The notes beneath the pieces were generated by a model, which worked only from the letters and a program-made list of their open reading frames with translations, did no database searches and was not told the DNA's origin. Shown in pieces: positions 7,486-13,084 of a stretch of 13,084 bases of DNA; position 1 is the first letter of the stretch; every line of letters begins with the position of its first letter. The position numbers were made by a program, and so were the translations under genes. This DNA comes from Casp-actino8 sp032118015 (GTDB lineage: Bacteria; Actinomycetota; Acidimicrobiia; Acidimicrobiales; Ilumatobacteraceae): NCBI GenBank assembly GCA_032118015.1, contig JAULYE010000075.1:1-13084 (forward strand), written 5' to 3'.

Positions 7486-7980
7486 TCAGGAGCGGTCGAT
7501 CAGAACTGGAATCTCGGTGATCGCTTCGTCCACGGTGCCGTTCTCGGTGCGGCGGATCCGGTACGTGCGCATCTCTGGCTTTTCTCGCTTGAGCGTGACG
7601 ATCAGATAATGCCAGTCCGGATCCGGAGCTGCCTGGACATCGGTGGGGCTCGGATAGGCCTCAGAATGCGTGTGACTGTGCATCACACCGCGGATTTCGA
7701 GACCCTTGTCCTCGGCATCGCGTTCAGCACGCAGATGATCCCGCGGGTCGATGGTGTAGATCCGTGCCGACTCTTCGATGTTGCGACACGGATAGAACGC
7801 CGTGACCAGATCGGACCCAGGTAACCCAGCCATGAGACCGCAGGCTTCGAGGGGATACTCAGTCAGCGCCAAAGCTGCCATCGCATCGACAACCGATGGC
7901 GTGACGCGTAGCTCGTCGGCACCGTCGATGTCCGTACTGGGCGAGTTCACCTGAGGCGTGTTCACATGGGACGCATTCAC
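7486..7980 (-). CDS. mec: JAMM-family peptidase, Mec-like (CysO-cysteine hydrolase)
   Basis: With the first GTG the product has 164 residues. The JAMM zinc-protease signature is complete: the glutamate in YPLEACG (Glu45), then MHSHTHSEAYPSPTD with His101, His103, Ser111 and Asp114 in the H-x-H-x7-S-x2-D spacing. The flanks match M. tuberculosis Mec (Rv1334), notably HSHT-x-x-EAYPS-x-TDV and DAHY/DWHY. Mycobacterial Mec cuts cysteine from the C-terminus of the sulfur carrier CysO after CysM has built it there. cysM follows on the same strand, but cysO does not lie between. The start is uncertain: in-frame GTGs at 7980, 7965 and 7950 begin three similar 15-nt units. A TACTCT box 7 nt before the first GTG favours that one. 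The longer open frame running antisense through smpB is rejected. Confidence 0.88.
   Translation of the reverse strand: MNASHVNTPQVNSPSTDIDGADELRVTPSVVDAMAALALTEYPLEACGLMAGLPGSDLVTAFYPCRNIEESARIYTIDPRDHLRAERDAEDKGLEIRGVMHSHTHSEAYPSPTDVQAAPDPDWHYLIVTLKREKPEMRTYRIRRTENGTVDEAITEIPVLIDRS
7936..7980 (-). repeat. Three degenerate 15-nt direct repeats at the mec 5' end
   Basis: Minus-strand units at 7980-7966, 7965-7951 and 7950-7936 each begin GTGAA(T/C) and encode VNASH, VNTPQ and VNSPS. Adjacent units agree at 10 of 15 bases. Each unit opens with a possible start codon, so the repeats leave three candidate N-termini for Mec. Confidence 0.5.
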
Positions 7981-7987
7981 ACGAGCC

Positions 7988-7993
7988 AGAGTA
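7988..7993 (-). promoter_or_regulatory. Candidate -10 box (TACTCT) for mec
   Basis: TACTCT on the minus strand lies 7 nt before the GTG at 7980, with no Shine-Dalgarno between. It is one of a pair of divergent boxes in the 60-nt mec/smpB gap, separated by 32 nt, so any -35 contacts would overlap. Confidence 0.35.
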
Positions 7994-8025
7994 TCGGCAC
8001 AGAGTTTCAGCACGCAGACTGGGCA

Positions 8026-8031
8026 TAACCT
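8026..8031 (+). promoter_or_regulatory. Candidate -10 box (TAACCT) for smpB
   Basis: TAACCT lies 9 nt before the smpB ATG and no Shine-Dalgarno is visible. The predicted leader would be only a few bases long. No good -35 element is seen. Confidence 0.35.
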
Positions 8032-8040
8032 GTCATCGTC

Positions 8041-8523
8041 ATGACGCCGCCCGCCTCTGGAACGAAATTGATCGCCAGCAATCGCAAGGCCCGCCACGAC
8101 TACACGATTCTCGACGTGGTCGAAGCCGGCATCGTTCTCCAAGGCAGCGAGGTCAAAAGTCTTCGCTCTGGCCAGGTGCAGCTCGTCGACACCTACGCCC
8201 GCTTCATCAACGGTGAGTTGTGGCTCGAAGGTATGCACATCGCGCCGTATCAATTCGCCCACGGCGTCGGAGCTCACGACCCGAACCGGCCGCGCAAGTT
8301 GCTGCTCAACAAGTCCGAGTTGGCGCGTCTGTCCGCCCGGGTCGGCCAGGAGCGTCTTGCGCTCATTCCGCTCAGCCTGTATTTCCTCGACGGACGCGCC
8401 AAGGTGGAACTCGCCCTTGCACAAGGTCGCACGAAAGGCGACAAACGCCAGGCGATCGCCAAGAAGGACGCTGCACGCGAAATCGAACGCGAATTGGGTC
8501 GACGCCGCAAAGCCGGGGATTGA
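8041..8523 (+). CDS. smpB: SsrA-binding protein SmpB
   Basis: SmpB binds tmRNA and delivers it to stalled ribosomes for trans-translation. The 160-residue length is normal. Family marks are NRKARHDYTI near the N-terminus, GSEVKSLRSGQVQLVDTYA (35-53), the central APYQFAHGVGAHDPNRPRKLLLNKSE (68-93), IPLSLYF (109-115) and a basic C-terminal tail, KGDKRQAIAKKDAAREIERELGRRRK, which in the ribosome mimics the mRNA-side decoding partner. The ATG at 8041 fits the family N-terminus. The gene is divergent from mec over 60 nt. A tmRNA gene (ssrA) often lies nearby in bacteria, but none is seen in the window. The aldose-epimerase-like gene starts 3 nt after its stop. Confidence 0.96.
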   Translation: MTPPASGTKLIASNRKARHDYTILDVVEAGIVLQGSEVKSLRSGQVQLVDTYARFINGELWLEGMHIAPYQFAHGVGAHDPNRPRKLLLNKSELARLSARVGQERLALIPLSLYFLDGRAKVELALAQGRTKGDKRQAIAKKDAAREIERELGRRRKAGD

Positions 8524-8526
8524 ACG

Positions 8527-9348
8527 ATGCTGTCGCTGTCATCGCCCGACGGACGCGTACACGTCGCAGTCGACAATCAGTGCGGAGCGCGTCTGGCATC
8601 TCTGCGCATCGATGGCCTCGACATCATCGTCTCTGATGGCGCCGATGCTCTCGGATGGGGCTGTTATCCGATGGTGCCCTATGCCGGTCGCGTCCGCGAC
8701 GGTGTCGTGCACATCGGCGGTTCGGCTCATCTGATGCCGGTGATCGCTCCCCCACACGGCCTGCACGGCACAGTGTTCGCCACGCCATGGACAGTGCTCG
8801 CCCACAGCGACGCACGCGCCGTGTTGCTCACCGAACTCGACACGCCCTGGCCTGTCGAAGGAACTGTGCGCCATGAGATCGCAGTCGATGACGACGGGTT
8901 GACTCTCAAGCTCGAGGTCACAGCACATGACGACATGCCCTGCCATCTCGGATGGCATCCGTGGTTCGTGCGACCAGATGCCTACACGGTGCCGTTCAGA
9001 ACATTGTGGCCCCGTGACGCAACGGGCATCACAACGCACACTGCAACCGTCCATGACCCCGACAACCCTCTCTTTGGCACCTATGACGACTGCCTGTCGG
9101 ATCCCGTCGCACAACCAACACTGACGTATCGGACCCCATCAGGTGCGACATCGACTGACCATCCGCTCGTCCTCACACTCGACTCCGACTGCTCGCATTG
9201 GGTGGTCTTCGACCAACTCGACCACGGCATCTGCCTCGAACCTCAGTCCGGGCCGCCAAATCAGATCAATGACGACCCGTTCTGGCTCGGATTCGGTGAA
9301 TCCCTGACTCGTATGTTCCGAATCGGCTGGGGAAATACCCGCCGGTAG
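8527..9348 (+). CDS. Aldose 1-epimerase (galactose mutarotase)-like protein
   Basis: The 273-residue product fits the beta-sandwich aldose 1-epimerase superfamily, which interconverts sugar anomers. Expected catalytic features are present: the histidine region PPHGLHG (His77/His80), the second histidine in HLGWHPWF (His144) and the general base glutamate in CLEPQSGPPNQIN (Glu238). The N-terminal YPMVPYAGRVRDG (47-59) is also typical. The substrate is uncertain, as the superfamily includes hexose-6-phosphate epimerases. It starts 3 nt after smpB, so it is probably translated from the same mRNA. The glycosyltransferase operon follows 11 nt after its stop, so the epimerase may belong to that carbohydrate module rather than to smpB's function. 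Confidence 0.87.
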   Translation: MLSLSSPDGRVHVAVDNQCGARLASLRIDGLDIIVSDGADALGWGCYPMVPYAGRVRDGVVHIGGSAHLMPVIAPPHGLHGTVFATPWTVLAHSDARAVLLTELDTPWPVEGTVRHEIAVDDDGLTLKLEVTAHDDMPCHLGWHPWFVRPDAYTVPFRTLWPRDATGITTHTATVHDPDNPLFGTYDDCLSDPVAQPTLTYRTPSGATSTDHPLVLTLDSDCSHWVVFDQLDHGICLEPQSGPPNQINDDPFWLGFGESLTRMFRIGWGNTRR

Positions 9349-9351
9349 GCT
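9346..9351 (+). promoter_or_regulatory. Possible -10 box (TAGGCT) before the glycosyltransferase operon
   Basis: TAGGCT lies 8 nt before the ATG at 9360 and resembles the other TAnnnT boxes here. Its first three bases are also the stop codon of the upstream gene, so the match may be accidental; the operon may simply be read through from smpB. Confidence 0.22.
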
Positions 9352-9359
9352 CTGACGCC

Positions 9360-10727
9360 ATGTCTATTGGGGGAACTCCGTCGTCTATTGGGGGAACTCC
9401 GTCGTCTATTGGGGGAACTCCGTCGAGCAGGGGGTCGGGAGCGAGCGACCCGAACGGCCCGTTGCGGATCGCCTATCTCACCTACCGCGGCAAACCCCAT
9501 GTCGGTGGCCAGGGTGTCTACACTCGCCACCTCACCAAGGCTCTCGTCGATCTCGGCCATTCGGTCGAAGTGTTCGGCGGCCAGCCATACCCGGTGCTCG
9601 ACGAGCGGGTCGCCCTCACCAAATTGCCGAGCCTCGACTTGGTCAATGACCATTATCCATTTCGACTGCCAGTGATCTGGGAGTTGAAGACCCGCGAGGA
9701 CTGGCTGGAACTCGGTTTGTTCCTCACTGGACAATTCGGCGAGCCGGCAGCCTTCAGCGCCCGCGTCAAACGGCACCTGGCGGGGCGTACCGGCGAGTTC
9801 GACCTTGTCCACGACAACCAATGCCTCGGCTACGGCATCCTCGGCCTGGAAAAGATGATCCCCACAATCGTCACATTGCACCATCCCATCACCCGGGACC
9901 GGGCTCTCGAGATGTCACACTCCCCCAATTGGTGGAAGAAGTTGGGTGTGTCGCGCTTTTACTCCTTCGTCAAGATGCAGGGTCGTGTTGCGAGCCGACT
10001 GCCGCGCATCGTGGTCGTGAGTGAGAACTCGATCAAAGACATCCACAACGACATGGGAGTCTCCTACGACCGCATGCGTCTCGTTCCTGTCGGCGTCGAT
10101 CCCCACTTGTTCAAACCGATCGACTCCGTACAGCGCATACCGGGCCGACTGATCACAACGGCTTCGGCCGACGTCGCTCTCAAAGGTCTCTCATATCTGC
10201 TCGAGGCCGTGGCAAAGTTGCGCACCGAGCGCGATGTCACCCTGACCATCATCGGCAAACCCAAATCGGGCAAGAGCATGGATCTCATCGACAAGCTCGG
10301 ACTCGCACCGCACATCCAATTCGTATCCGGTGTCAGCGATGAGCGCATTGTCGAGTTGTACTCAGAGGCCGAACTCGCAGTCGTGCCATCGCTGTACGAA
10401 GGTTTCAGCCTGCCAGCGATCGAAGCGATGTGCACGGGCATCTGTCTCGTGGCTACTGACGGCGGTGCGCTGCCAGAAGTGACAGGTGTCGACGGCGACA
10501 CAGTCTTGTCGTGCGTAGCCGGTGACGCAGAGGCCCTCGCTGCGACCATTCGCCGCGGTCTCGACGACCCTGCACTGCGCGCTGCAGTCGGCGCTCGCGG
10601 ACGTCAACGTGTCGTCGAACGGTGGACGTGGCGCAAGTGCGCCGAGCAGACTGTCGAGCAATATCGAGAGGTACTCGCCATGCCAAGCAATCAAGCCAAG
10701 TTGCGCCGTAACGGACGGATCTCCTGA
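9360..10727 (+). CDS. GT4-family (GT-B fold) glycosyltransferase with repeat-bearing N-terminus
   Basis: This 455-residue retaining glycosyltransferase probably adds a sugar from a nucleotide donor to an unknown acceptor. The N-terminal Rossmann domain starts at LRIAYLTYRGKPHVGGQGVYTRHL (35-58, with the glycine-rich acceptor loop). The C-terminal domain holds the E-x7-E signature EGFSLPAIE (Glu347 and Glu355) and GGALPEV (368-374) of the donor site. Residues 2-22 are three exact copies of SIGGTPS encoded by a perfect 21-bp tandem repeat, followed by a Gly/Ser-rich linker to residue 34. Homologues normally begin near residue 35, where a TTG codon (9462) is an alternative start without a visible Shine-Dalgarno. 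The stop overlaps the methyltransferase start by 1 nt (TGATG), so the two are co-translated. Confidence 0.9.
   Translation: MSIGGTPSSIGGTPSSIGGTPSSRGSGASDPNGPLRIAYLTYRGKPHVGGQGVYTRHLTKALVDLGHSVEVFGGQPYPVLDERVALTKLPSLDLVNDHYPFRLPVIWELKTREDWLELGLFLTGQFGEPAAFSARVKRHLAGRTGEFDLVHDNQCLGYGILGLEKMIPTIVTLHHPITRDRALEMSHSPNWWKKLGVSRFYSFVKMQGRVASRLPRIVVVSENSIKDIHNDMGVSYDRMRLVPVGVDPHLFKPIDSVQRIPGRLITTASADVALKGLSYLLEAVAKLRTERDVTLTIIGKPKSGKSMDLIDKLGLAPHIQFVSGVSDERIVELYSEAELAVVPSLYEGFSLPAIEAMCTGICLVATDGGALPEVTGVDGDTVLSCVAGDAEALAATIRRGLDDPALRAAVGARGRQRVVERWTWRKCAEQTVEQYREVLAMPSNQAKLRRNGRIS
9363..9425 (+). repeat. Perfect 3 x 21-bp tandem repeat in glycosyltransferase 5' end
   Basis: Units at 9363-9383, 9384-9404 and 9405-9425 are identical, start TCTATTGGGGG and end AACTCCGTCG. 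Each encodes SIGGTPS in frame, so copy changes add or remove seven residues without a frameshift. Each unit holds a G5 run, and a fourth G5 run follows at 9430-9434. Confidence 0.97.
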
Positions 10728-11515
10728 TGTTGACCGTGCGTTTCGACCGACTGGAACTCGCCCCCGGCGATCGGGTTCTCGATGCTGGCGCCGGTTTCGG
10801 TCGCCATGCATATGAAGTGGCGCGACGCGGCGGGCGCATCGTGGCACTCGACTATGCCGATGACGAGGTGCGCACGACGCGCGCCACTTTTGGCGCCATG
10901 ATCGAAGAGGGCGACATTCCTGCCAGCCATCTCGTCGGATGTCTGCGCGGAGACGCCACACATCTGCCATTTGCCGATGAGACGTTCGATCGAGTGATCA
11001 CATCAGAAGTACTCGAGCACATTCAGAACGACGTGGCTGCGATTGCCGAACTGGCGCGCGTTCTGCGTGTCGGGGGAATGCTTGCCTGCACCGTGCCGTC
11101 CTGGTGGCCCGAAAAAGTCAACTGGAAGTTGAGCGATGAGTACCACGCACCCAAAGCAGTGGGTGGACATGTGCGGATCTACTCCCAGACCGAACTCGAA
11201 TCGAAGTTGCGGGCAGCTGGTTTGTCGATCATTGGCTCCCATCACGCCCACGCATTGCACTCGCCCTATTGGTGGCTGAAGTGCGCAGTCGGGCCCAAGC
11301 GGGACGATCATCCACTCGTTGCGCGCTATCGCAAATTCCTCGAGTGGGACATCATTCACCAGCCCAAATCGATGAAAATCCTTGATCGGGCGCTGTCGCC
11401 GTTGCTGGGCAAAAGTCTCATCATCTATGCCCGTAAGATGCCAACTCCGAATCGTGCCACGACCGACGTTGGTTCCGAACACGGCTCGACTGTCAGCGAA
11501 AGGGTTCCTGCATGA
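10727..11515 (+). CDS. Class I SAM-dependent methyltransferase
   Basis: The 262-residue product has a Methyltransf_11-type Rossmann core. Motif I is VLDAGAGFGRH (17-27), followed by the acidic residue after strand 2 (Asp42 in ALDYADDEV), the motif GDATHLPF (75-82, adenine contact), EVLEHI (94-99) and RVLRVGGML (111-119). It would methylate a small molecule or glycolipid intermediate, target unknown. The C-terminal half is rich in Trp, His and Tyr (SWWPEK, HHAHALHSPYWWLK), probably forming the acceptor pocket. The core starts directly at the N-terminus with no lead-in helices, so the protein is compact. It is coupled at both ends: TGATG with the glycosyltransferase and a 4-nt ATGA overlap with the next gene, which strongly implies one pathway. 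Confidence 0.9.
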   Translation: MLTVRFDRLELAPGDRVLDAGAGFGRHAYEVARRGGRIVALDYADDEVRTTRATFGAMIEEGDIPASHLVGCLRGDATHLPFADETFDRVITSEVLEHIQNDVAAIAELARVLRVGGMLACTVPSWWPEKVNWKLSDEYHAPKAVGGHVRIYSQTELESKLRAAGLSIIGSHHAHALHSPYWWLKCAVGPKRDDHPLVARYRKFLEWDIIHQPKSMKILDRALSPLLGKSLIIYARKMPTPNRATTDVGSEHGSTVSERVPA

Positions 11516-12555
11516 CCTCGATCCCCCAGATCTCGGTTCCCCACATCGAGGGAGTACTGAGCGCGGACGAAGTCGTGCAGACCGCTGAGACGATCGCCTC
11601 TCTGCAGCTCGACAGCGGCATGATCCCCTGGTTCGAAGACGGGCACTGCGACCCGTGGAACCACGTCGAAACAGCCATTGCCCTCGACATTGCCGGCTTC
11701 CACCGGCATGCTGAGCGGGCGTACGACTGGCTCGTCGACACCCAGCATCGTGACGGATGGTGGTTCAACTACTACCTGCCTGGCGGCATCGTCAAAGAAC
11801 CCAAACTCGACACCAATGTCTGCGCCTATGTCGCAGCCGGTGCTTGGCACCATTATCTGGTCACAGGTGACCGGGGATTCGCCGACTACATCTGGCCCAC
11901 TGTCGAGCGCGCTATCTCGTGGGTTCTGTCGATGCGTCGCCATGATGGCACCATCTTGTGGGCGCGCGAAGAACATGCCCAGCCCTGGGACTACGCCTTG
12001 CTCACCGGGTCGTCCAGTATCTGGCACGCCCTGACCTGCGCAGTCGAACTTGCAGAACTCGTGGGCTGTCCCCGTCCCGAGTGGACGAACGCCGCAGAAG
12101 ATCTGCGTACGGCAATCACCACCCGCCCTCATGCCTTCGAACCCAAGGATCGCTGGGCGATGGACTGGTACTACCCGATCCTGACCAATGCCATGGACGG
12201 CGACCAGGCCAAGAGCCGCATCGCTGATGGATGGGGCACCTTCGCTATGGAAGGTCGCGGCATCCGTTGTGTCAGCGACGAACCGTGGGTGACCGCTGCT
12301 GAAACCGCCGAGTGCTCTCTCGCTCATACAGCGATCGGCGACATCGACACTGCCGTCGACTTGCTTGCGTGGACTCGGTCGCATCGTCACGACGACGGGT
12401 CATATTGGACGGGCATCGTCTATCCGTCGCTCGAAAAGTTCCCCGCAGGTGAACGCACTGCCTACACGGGTGCTGCAGTGATCATGGCGGCCGATGCGAT
12501 CACCGCCAGTACTCCGGCTTCGCGTCTGTTCATCCCGTCGCTCGTCGTCGACTGA
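11512..12555 (+). CDS. Alpha/alpha-toroid protein ('prenyltransferase'-annotated type)
   Basis: The 347-residue soluble protein has no signal peptide and looks like a six-hairpin alpha/alpha toroid, shared by squalene-cyclase/prenyltransferase repeats and many glycoside hydrolases. Recurrent aromatic turns support this: DGWWF (81-85), DGTILW (145-150) and DDGSYWTG (294-301). Other strongly polar-aromatic blocks are IPWFEDGHCDPWNHVE (38-53), DTNVCAYVAAGAWHHYLVTGD (100-120) and MDWYYPIL (217-224). I recall similar actinobacterial proteins being labelled 'prenyltransferase', but no DDxD-like isoprenoid motif pattern settles this, and conserved Asp/Glu/His/Trp would also suit a carbohydrate-active enzyme. 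Its ATG lies within the methyltransferase stop (4-nt overlap), so it acts in the same unknown glycosylation/methylation pathway. Confidence 0.75.
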   Translation: MTSIPQISVPHIEGVLSADEVVQTAETIASLQLDSGMIPWFEDGHCDPWNHVETAIALDIAGFHRHAERAYDWLVDTQHRDGWWFNYYLPGGIVKEPKLDTNVCAYVAAGAWHHYLVTGDRGFADYIWPTVERAISWVLSMRRHDGTILWAREEHAQPWDYALLTGSSSIWHALTCAVELAELVGCPRPEWTNAAEDLRTAITTRPHAFEPKDRWAMDWYYPILTNAMDGDQAKSRIADGWGTFAMEGRGIRCVSDEPWVTAAETAECSLAHTAIGDIDTAVDLLAWTRSHRHDDGSYWTGIVYPSLEKFPAGERTAYTGAAVIMAADAITASTPASRLFIPSLVVD

Positions 12556-12655
12556 ACCCTGCACGTTCTGACCCACTCAGGCGCACCGGCACCTGTCACA
12601 CGTCGAACGTGGACCAATCCCGATCCCACCTCGGACCGGCCGTATGGCCTCGGAG

Positions 12656-12661
12656 TAGTCT
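12656..12661 (+). promoter_or_regulatory. Candidate -10 box (TAGTCT) for leaderless DtxR-type gene
   Basis: TAGTCT is followed by exactly six bases and the ATG at 12668, with no Shine-Dalgarno. It matches the spacing before murI and the Dabb gene. The 112-nt gap upstream also holds a GGCC-GTAT-GGCC mini-hairpin (12638-12649) inside a CCTCGG direct repeat, but no recognisable DtxR-type operator. Confidence 0.4.
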
Positions 12662-12667
12662 GATCCC

Positions 12668-13084
12668 ATGATCAGCAGCTCGGAACGCCATCCCGCATTC
12701 GAGGAATACTGCGAAGCGATCTATGAAATGCACGAAGATGACATGGACGTCATCCGAGCCCGCATCGCAGACCGGCTCAATGTCAGCAGAGCCTCGGTAT
12801 CGCAGATGATCGACCGTCTCACAAAGGCTGGTCTTGTCACTGCAGATGCCAACTGCATCTCCCTCACCGAAGCCGGCCACGGGCTCGCCCAGCAGGTGGT
12901 TCGCCGTCATCGTCTGGCCGAGCGCTTCCTCACCGACATCCTCGGTTTGAGCTGGGCTGACGCCCACCAGGAAGCTGGCAAATGGGAACACGTCATGAGT
13001 GACGAAGTCGAGACAGCCATGAATCGACTCCTCGGCGGACCGACCACATGTCCTCATGGCAATCCGATTCCCGGGTCGAGTTAC
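12668..13084 (+). CDS. DtxR/MntR-family metal-dependent regulator, 3'-truncated
   Basis: The frame is open to the right window edge; 139 residues are visible. The N-terminal winged HTH spans about 1-70 (IRARIADRLNVSRASVSQMIDRLTKAGLV at 29-57), followed by the metal-binding and dimerisation domain (RRHRLAERFLTDILGLSW, then EAGKWEHVMSDEVE) and the CPHGNPIPG stretch (128-136) that leads to the SH3-like part of DtxR/IdeR. Aligned to DtxR, ancillary-site ligands are kept (His81, Glu85, His100), as are primary-site Glu107 and His108. However, Met10 of DtxR is Glu13 here and Cys102 is Gly104. This suggests a paralogue with altered metal choice, not the main iron regulator. The ATG at 12668 gives a normal family N-terminus. 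Confidence 0.9.
   Translation, partial: MISSSERHPAFEEYCEAIYEMHEDDMDVIRARIADRLNVSRASVSQMIDRLTKAGLVTADANCISLTEAGHGLAQQVVRRHRLAERFLTDILGLSWADAHQEAGKWEHVMSDEVETAMNRLLGGPTTCPHGNPIPGSSY

Noticed and set aside
7981..8424. Extension of the mec frame antisense through smpB (312 residues in total)
   Set aside because: The extra N-terminal part is antisense to well-conserved smpB, has no similarity to Mec proteins and no start signal.
9363..9434. CRISPR-like array
   Set aside because: The 21-bp units are directly contiguous without spacers and lie in frame inside a coding sequence, so this is a tandem repeat, not CRISPR.
11425..12390. A 321-codon open frame on the minus strand opposite the toroid gene
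   Set aside because: The plus-strand frame overlaps its partner by ATGA and has clear family-like blocks; the antisense frame has low-complexity content and no recognisable domain.
12562..12611. CACGTTC/GAACGTG inverted repeat as a terminator after the toroid gene
   Set aside because: The 7-bp arms are 36 nt apart and no T-tract follows, so a stable terminator hairpin is not supported.
1..13084. A tmRNA gene, tRNA genes or insertion-sequence ends near smpB or at the cassette edges
   Set aside because: No cloverleaf-like sequence, tmRNA tag pattern, transposase frame or terminal inverted repeat with target duplication was found by eye.

Overview
The window looks like chromosomal DNA of a high-to-moderate GC actinomycete. 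The strongest sign is a run of minus-strand genes (mec, cysM, murI, rph, rdgB, read from high to low coordinates) in the same order as the Mycobacterium tuberculosis block Rv1334-Rv1341. A DtxR-type regulator and several apparently leaderless genes fit the same phylum. An Acidimicrobiia-like lineage is my guess from overall protein flavour, not something I can prove here.

Layout. (1) 1-1784, plus strand: the 3' end of a thioesterase-domain protein, probably from a carrier-protein assembly enzyme, then a PLP-dependent D-threonine aldolase/D-serine dehydratase-like enzyme. (2) 1770-4062, minus strand: murI (cell-wall D-glutamate), rph (tRNA 3' processing) and rdgB (nucleotide pool sanitation); rph and rdgB overlap by 4 nt. 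(3) 4152-6316: a TrmB-type regulator on the minus strand, divergent from a Dabb-domain protein and an EamA transporter on the plus strand. This cassette splits the mycobacterial-type gene order. (4) 6384-7980, minus strand: cysM (O-phosphoserine-type cysteine synthase) and mec (JAMM peptidase that in mycobacteria releases cysteine from the carrier CysO). The cysO gene that separates them in M. tuberculosis is absent. (5) 8041-9348, plus strand: smpB and an aldose 1-epimerase-like gene 3 nt downstream. (6) 9360-12555, plus strand: a tightly coupled three-gene operon encoding a GT4 glycosyltransferase, a class I SAM methyltransferase and an alpha/alpha-toroid protein. Its pathway is unknown, and the glycosyltransferase begins with a perfect 3 x 21-bp tandem repeat. 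(7) 12668-end: a DtxR-family metal regulator, cut by the window edge, with two altered primary metal ligands.

No stretch over 300 nt lacks a gene. The largest gaps are about 170 nt (5001-5170), 151 nt (7335-7485) and 112 nt (12556-12667). No tRNA, rRNA, tmRNA, insertion sequence or CRISPR array was seen.

The points most worth following are the cysO-less mec/cysM pair, the glycosyltransferase-methyltransferase-toroid operon with its repeat-bearing N-terminus, the variant DtxR protein, an inverted repeat over the cysM promoter, and a recurrent TAnnnT box 6-9 nt before start codons.
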